64,000 nt of DNA from Candidatus Thalassarchaeum betae (lineage in GTDB: Archaea > Thermoplasmatota > Poseidoniia > Poseidoniales > Thalassarchaeaceae), in NCBI GenBank assembly GCA_003193925.1, contig PSPG01000003.1:1-64000 (forward strand). Direction: 5' to 3'. A program made the translations under genes and the position numbers. The notes below the pieces were generated by a model, which did no database searches, had not been told where the DNA came from, and saw only the letters and a list, made by a program, of their open reading frames with translations. Of the stretch, positions 61,719-64,000 are shown piece by piece. Every line of letters starts with the position of its first letter. Positions within the stretch are counted from its first letter, which is position 1.

Positions 61719-62701
61719 TGCGCATGCCGCCGTTCACGCTGCACACTCCCGACTCTCTCGACGAGGCGCTGTCCATCGCAGGCGGGCTCGCCGACTCCGC
61801 CGAGGAGTTCGACTGGGTCGCAGGCGGCACCGACCTGCTGCCCAACTACAAGTGGCACCTGAACGTCAAGCCGCACGTCATCTCCCTAGCCAGAGTCTCG
61901 GAGCTCTCGGAACTCTCGTACACTCACATCGGAGCCATGGTCCGACTGCAGGACCTCGCCGAGTCCGACGCCGTCCACCCGCTGATCGCCAGGGTGTCGA
62001 GCATGATTGCGAGCGTGATGATACGGCGCTCCGGAACCGTCGGAGGCAACATCTGCCTGGATACGCGGTGCTTCTGGTTCAACCAGTCGGAGGAATGGCG
62101 CGAGTCCATCGAGTGGTGCTACAAGTGCGACTGCGGGAGCGGTGCCGACTGCAGGGTCATACCGAACCAGAACACGCTCTGCGTCGCCACCTACCAAGCA
62201 GACCTCGCACCGGTGCTGATGTGCCTGGGCGCGACCATCCACCTAGCCACCCCCTCGGGCAAGCGGTCGGTGCCGCTGACCGAGTTCTTTGAACTCGACG
62301 GGATCACGCGCAACGTCCTAGAGCCCGGCGAGCTGGTGACCCACCTCACCCTGCCCGAGGACATCTCGGAATGGCAGGGGGACTACCAGAGACTTCGACA
62401 GAGGCAGTCGTGGGACTTCCCGGAGGCTGGCGTCGCGGTGCTTTGGAAATCTGGCTCCAACGGAGCCCCCTCTGACCTCCGGGTCGCTACCACCGGCCTC
62501 GAGGCGATTCCGGGTTACCACTCGGAGGAGGCCGCCGCCGCCCTCGAGGGCTGGAGCGGCGTGGACAGCATCGACGAGCTGGCCGAGGCGGTCAGGAAAG
62601 CGGTCAGGCCGGTGCTAAACACCTGGTACCCTCCGTCGTACAGACGCAAGATGGTCAGAATTTTAACGAAGCGAGCGAGCAGCGGTCTCTTGGAAGTCTA
62701 G
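61718..62701 (+). CDS. Molybdenum hydroxylase FAD subunit with extra 4Fe-4S loop (HcrB-like)
   Basis: 327 residues, ATG overlapping the preceding stop (TGATG). The FAD-binding domain has DWVAGGTDLLPNYK and MIRRSGTVGGNICLD (about 102-115). A loop follows with Cys at 113, 118, 134, 137, 139, 145 and 155 (TRCFWFNQSEEWRESIEWC ... CDCG ... DCRV). Similar spacing holds the additional 4Fe-4S cluster of 4-hydroxybenzoyl-CoA reductase beta, which CoxM/XdhB lack. C-terminal CO-dehydrogenase-like domain ends MVRILTKRA. This loop is the main clue to the complex's identity. Confidence 0.9.
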   Translation: MRMPPFTLHTPDSLDEALSIAGGLADSAEEFDWVAGGTDLLPNYKWHLNVKPHVISLARVSELSELSYTHIGAMVRLQDLAESDAVHPLIARVSSMIASVMIRRSGTVGGNICLDTRCFWFNQSEEWRESIEWCYKCDCGSGADCRVIPNQNTLCVATYQADLAPVLMCLGATIHLATPSGKRSVPLTEFFELDGITRNVLEPGELVTHLTLPEDISEWQGDYQRLRQRQSWDFPEAGVAVLWKSGSNGAPSDLRVATTGLEAIPGYHSEEAAAALEGWSGVDSIDELAEAVRKAVRPVLNTWYPPSYRRKMVRILTKRASSGLLEV

Positions 62702-62702
62702 C

Positions 62703-63632
62703 ATGAAATCGAGACTGTGCATCGGCCTCGCCCTCCTGCTCCTGGCCTCCGCGACGCCAGTGCAGGGCCAGTTGGGAGCCTGGGACCTCGGGATCGAGTA
62801 CCCCGGCGACAACGAGGACATGCCCTTCAACGTCGACAAGGACGGAAGGTCCACGATCCAGTTCTTCGTGAACAACGATGAGTTTCAGGACATCGAGGTC
62901 GAGTTCGAATACGACATTCCGTTCGCCGGCGAGGCGGATGGCCCCGAGTCAGAGACCATCAGCGGTGGCTCGAACGAGACCTTCACCCTCTCGGTCTCGG
63001 GAATAGACGTCTGGAACTACGCGGCAGACTCCAAGGGGGAGTTCACGATCACCGCTAACCTGGTCTCCAGAGCCGGTCTGCCCATCGGCCTGCCTGGAGA
63101 GAGCGAGGAAGCCAGCGGTTGGCTGAAGATCCCGAGAATCTACTCGATGGAGCTCGATGTCGCCGACCCTGTCGGCCCTATGAACGCGGGCTCGGACGTC
63201 ATCCTCCGAGTTACTGTGACCAACACGGGCAACGTGCAGGACAAGGTCGGTGAGGTGGAGGTCGCAGACAACTGTCCCCTGCTGACCACCGACAACGGGC
63301 TCGACGTCCTGATGACCAGGGACATCAACGCGGGTCAGACGACCGAGGCTGATCTCAGAGCCACCGCATCAGAGAGCCATCCCCGGAGGAACTGCAAGAT
63401 CGAGGTCACCGTCTCATCCAACGGAGCGATGAACTCGGGCGGCTCGGTGCTCGCCGGCGCGGAGACCACGGTCACCGTCGAGCCACCTCTCGAAGAACCC
63501 GATGATAGCGGAGATTCCGATGATCCGGACGACCCTGTCGAGGTGATCAGCTCGAGTCTTCCGGCACCGGGTGTAGCATCGGTATTCTGTGCTCTGGCAA
63601 TGGCATTAATCGCAAGCAATCGGAGGCGTTGA
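62703..63632 (+). CDS. Surface protein with CTERM-like sorting tail
   Basis: 309 residues. Signal peptide (about 1-22, ending VQGQ), two or three beta-sandwich domains (ELDVADPVGPMNAGSDVILRVTVTN resembles a CARDB/NEW3-type fold), an acidic EP/DD-rich linker, then SLPAPGVASVFCALAMALIASNRRR split as short motif, hydrophobic helix and Arg cluster. This tripartite end resembles PGF-CTERM archaeosortase signals; the PAPG wording differs. Start ATG 62703 is one base after the upstream stop. No enzymatic motif. Confidence 0.7.
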   Translation: MKSRLCIGLALLLLASATPVQGQLGAWDLGIEYPGDNEDMPFNVDKDGRSTIQFFVNNDEFQDIEVEFEYDIPFAGEADGPESETISGGSNETFTLSVSGIDVWNYAADSKGEFTITANLVSRAGLPIGLPGESEEASGWLKIPRIYSMELDVADPVGPMNAGSDVILRVTVTNTGNVQDKVGEVEVADNCPLLTTDNGLDVLMTRDINAGQTTEADLRATASESHPRRNCKIEVTVSSNGAMNSGGSVLAGAETTVTVEPPLEEPDDSGDSDDPDDPVEVISSSLPAPGVASVFCALAMALIASNRRR

Positions 63633-63812
63633 AAATCAACGTCTGCGACGCTGATAAGGCGGTGCTGAGAAGGTGCATAAAGAACACCGAACATGCTGAA
63701 ATCGGCTCGTGCGCGCGAACTACGCTCAGCAACATATAACTGTCAAATGACGGTCGCGCGAGCACCGTAGGTGCTACCATGGTATTCAATTAGGTAAAAG
63801 GTAGGAATTATA

Positions 63813-64000
63813 ATGGCTGACGAGGGTAAGGAAGAAGTCCAGTTCACCACCTACGTGGTGGGCTCCATCGCAATTACAATCGTACTCCTCCTGCTGCTCC
63901 CGATGCTGTTCGTGATGGGCAAGTCCACCGCCTATTCGGCATACGAGGACCAAGAACTCTTCCAGCTCTCTGATATGCGCGACTCGCTCGCAGATCCTGA
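63813..64000 (+). CDS. Membrane protein, 3' truncated by window end
   Basis: The first 62 residues of a gene that runs off the window. Short charged head (MADEGKEEVQFTT), one hydrophobic helix (VGSIAITIVLLLLLPMLFVMG), then a polar region. GGTAGG lies upstream and an acatataac TATA-like element at about 63732-63740. Function cannot be told from this part. Confidence 0.6.
   Translation, partial: MADEGKEEVQFTTYVVGSIAITIVLLLLLPMLFVMGKSTAYSAYEDQELFQLSDMRDSLADP

Overview
The window looks like a piece of a planktonic euryarchaeal chromosome, most likely Marine Group II (Candidatus Poseidoniales). This is inferred from gene content, not from rRNA, of which there is none here. Archaeal markers include a TATA-binding protein gene, archaeal-type SepF, mevalonate kinase, RibL-type FAD synthase, a membrane pyrophosphatase, and several TATA boxes placed about 26 nt upstream of start codons (leaderless architecture). 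Large secreted proteins with PKD-like repeats, lipoproteins and acidic tails are also typical. Genes are tightly packed on both strands. No tRNA, rRNA, CRISPR array or transposase was recognised.

Bases 1-8600 are accessory in character. They hold the end of an SDR gene, a glutaredoxin/GST-like protein, a small SHOCT-like protein, an Amt ammonium transporter, small unknown proteins, a MORN-repeat protein, two copies of a hairpin-bearing dispersed repeat, and a probable transferred cassette (TauE/SafE permease, D-cysteine desulfhydrase, a Cys9 mini membrane protein). Related 35-39 bp repeats lie at both ends of that cassette in opposite orientation.

Bases 8600-25600 are mostly housekeeping: NAD synthetase, HMA-DUF4396 membrane protein, IleRS, a BNR-like lipoprotein, a secreted lamin-tail/amidohydrolase, CysRS, two tandem C26 glutamine amidotransferases, a membrane-bound HdrD/FadF-like Fe-S oxidoreductase, mevalonate kinase and TBP. 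Bases 25600-38400 carry a giant PKD surface protein, SepF, a DNA repair/redox run (PolX, Nth, Bcp), a NifU-like protein, a class I amidotransferase, the membrane pyrophosphatase, a lipoprotein and a glutaredoxin.

Bases 38400-49000 contain a single 1274-residue ORF that joins a subtilisin protease to a 12-TM MFS permease, a GHMP sugar kinase, a compact riboflavin/FAD operon (ribB-ribL-riboflavin synthase-ribH), a methyltransferase, thioredoxin reductase and a MoeB-rhodanese protein. Bases 49000-64000 hold a one-chain 2-oxoacid dehydrogenase E1 with an N-terminal zinc ribbon, a cation/Ca exchanger, and a molybdenum-hydroxylase region: acyl-CoA dehydrogenase, MocA, ZIP transporter, XdhC, then small, large and FAD subunits. 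The FAD subunit has the extra Cys-rich loop of 4-hydroxybenzoyl-CoA reductase, so this set may act on an acyl-CoA thioester, perhaps an aromatic one. A surface protein with a CTERM-like tail and a truncated membrane protein close the window.

The strongest candidates for something undescribed are the subtilase-MFS fusion, the hydroxybenzoyl-CoA-reductase-like operon, the TBP with an insertion of roughly 55 residues in its second repeat, and the zinc-ribbon E1 alpha-beta fusion.
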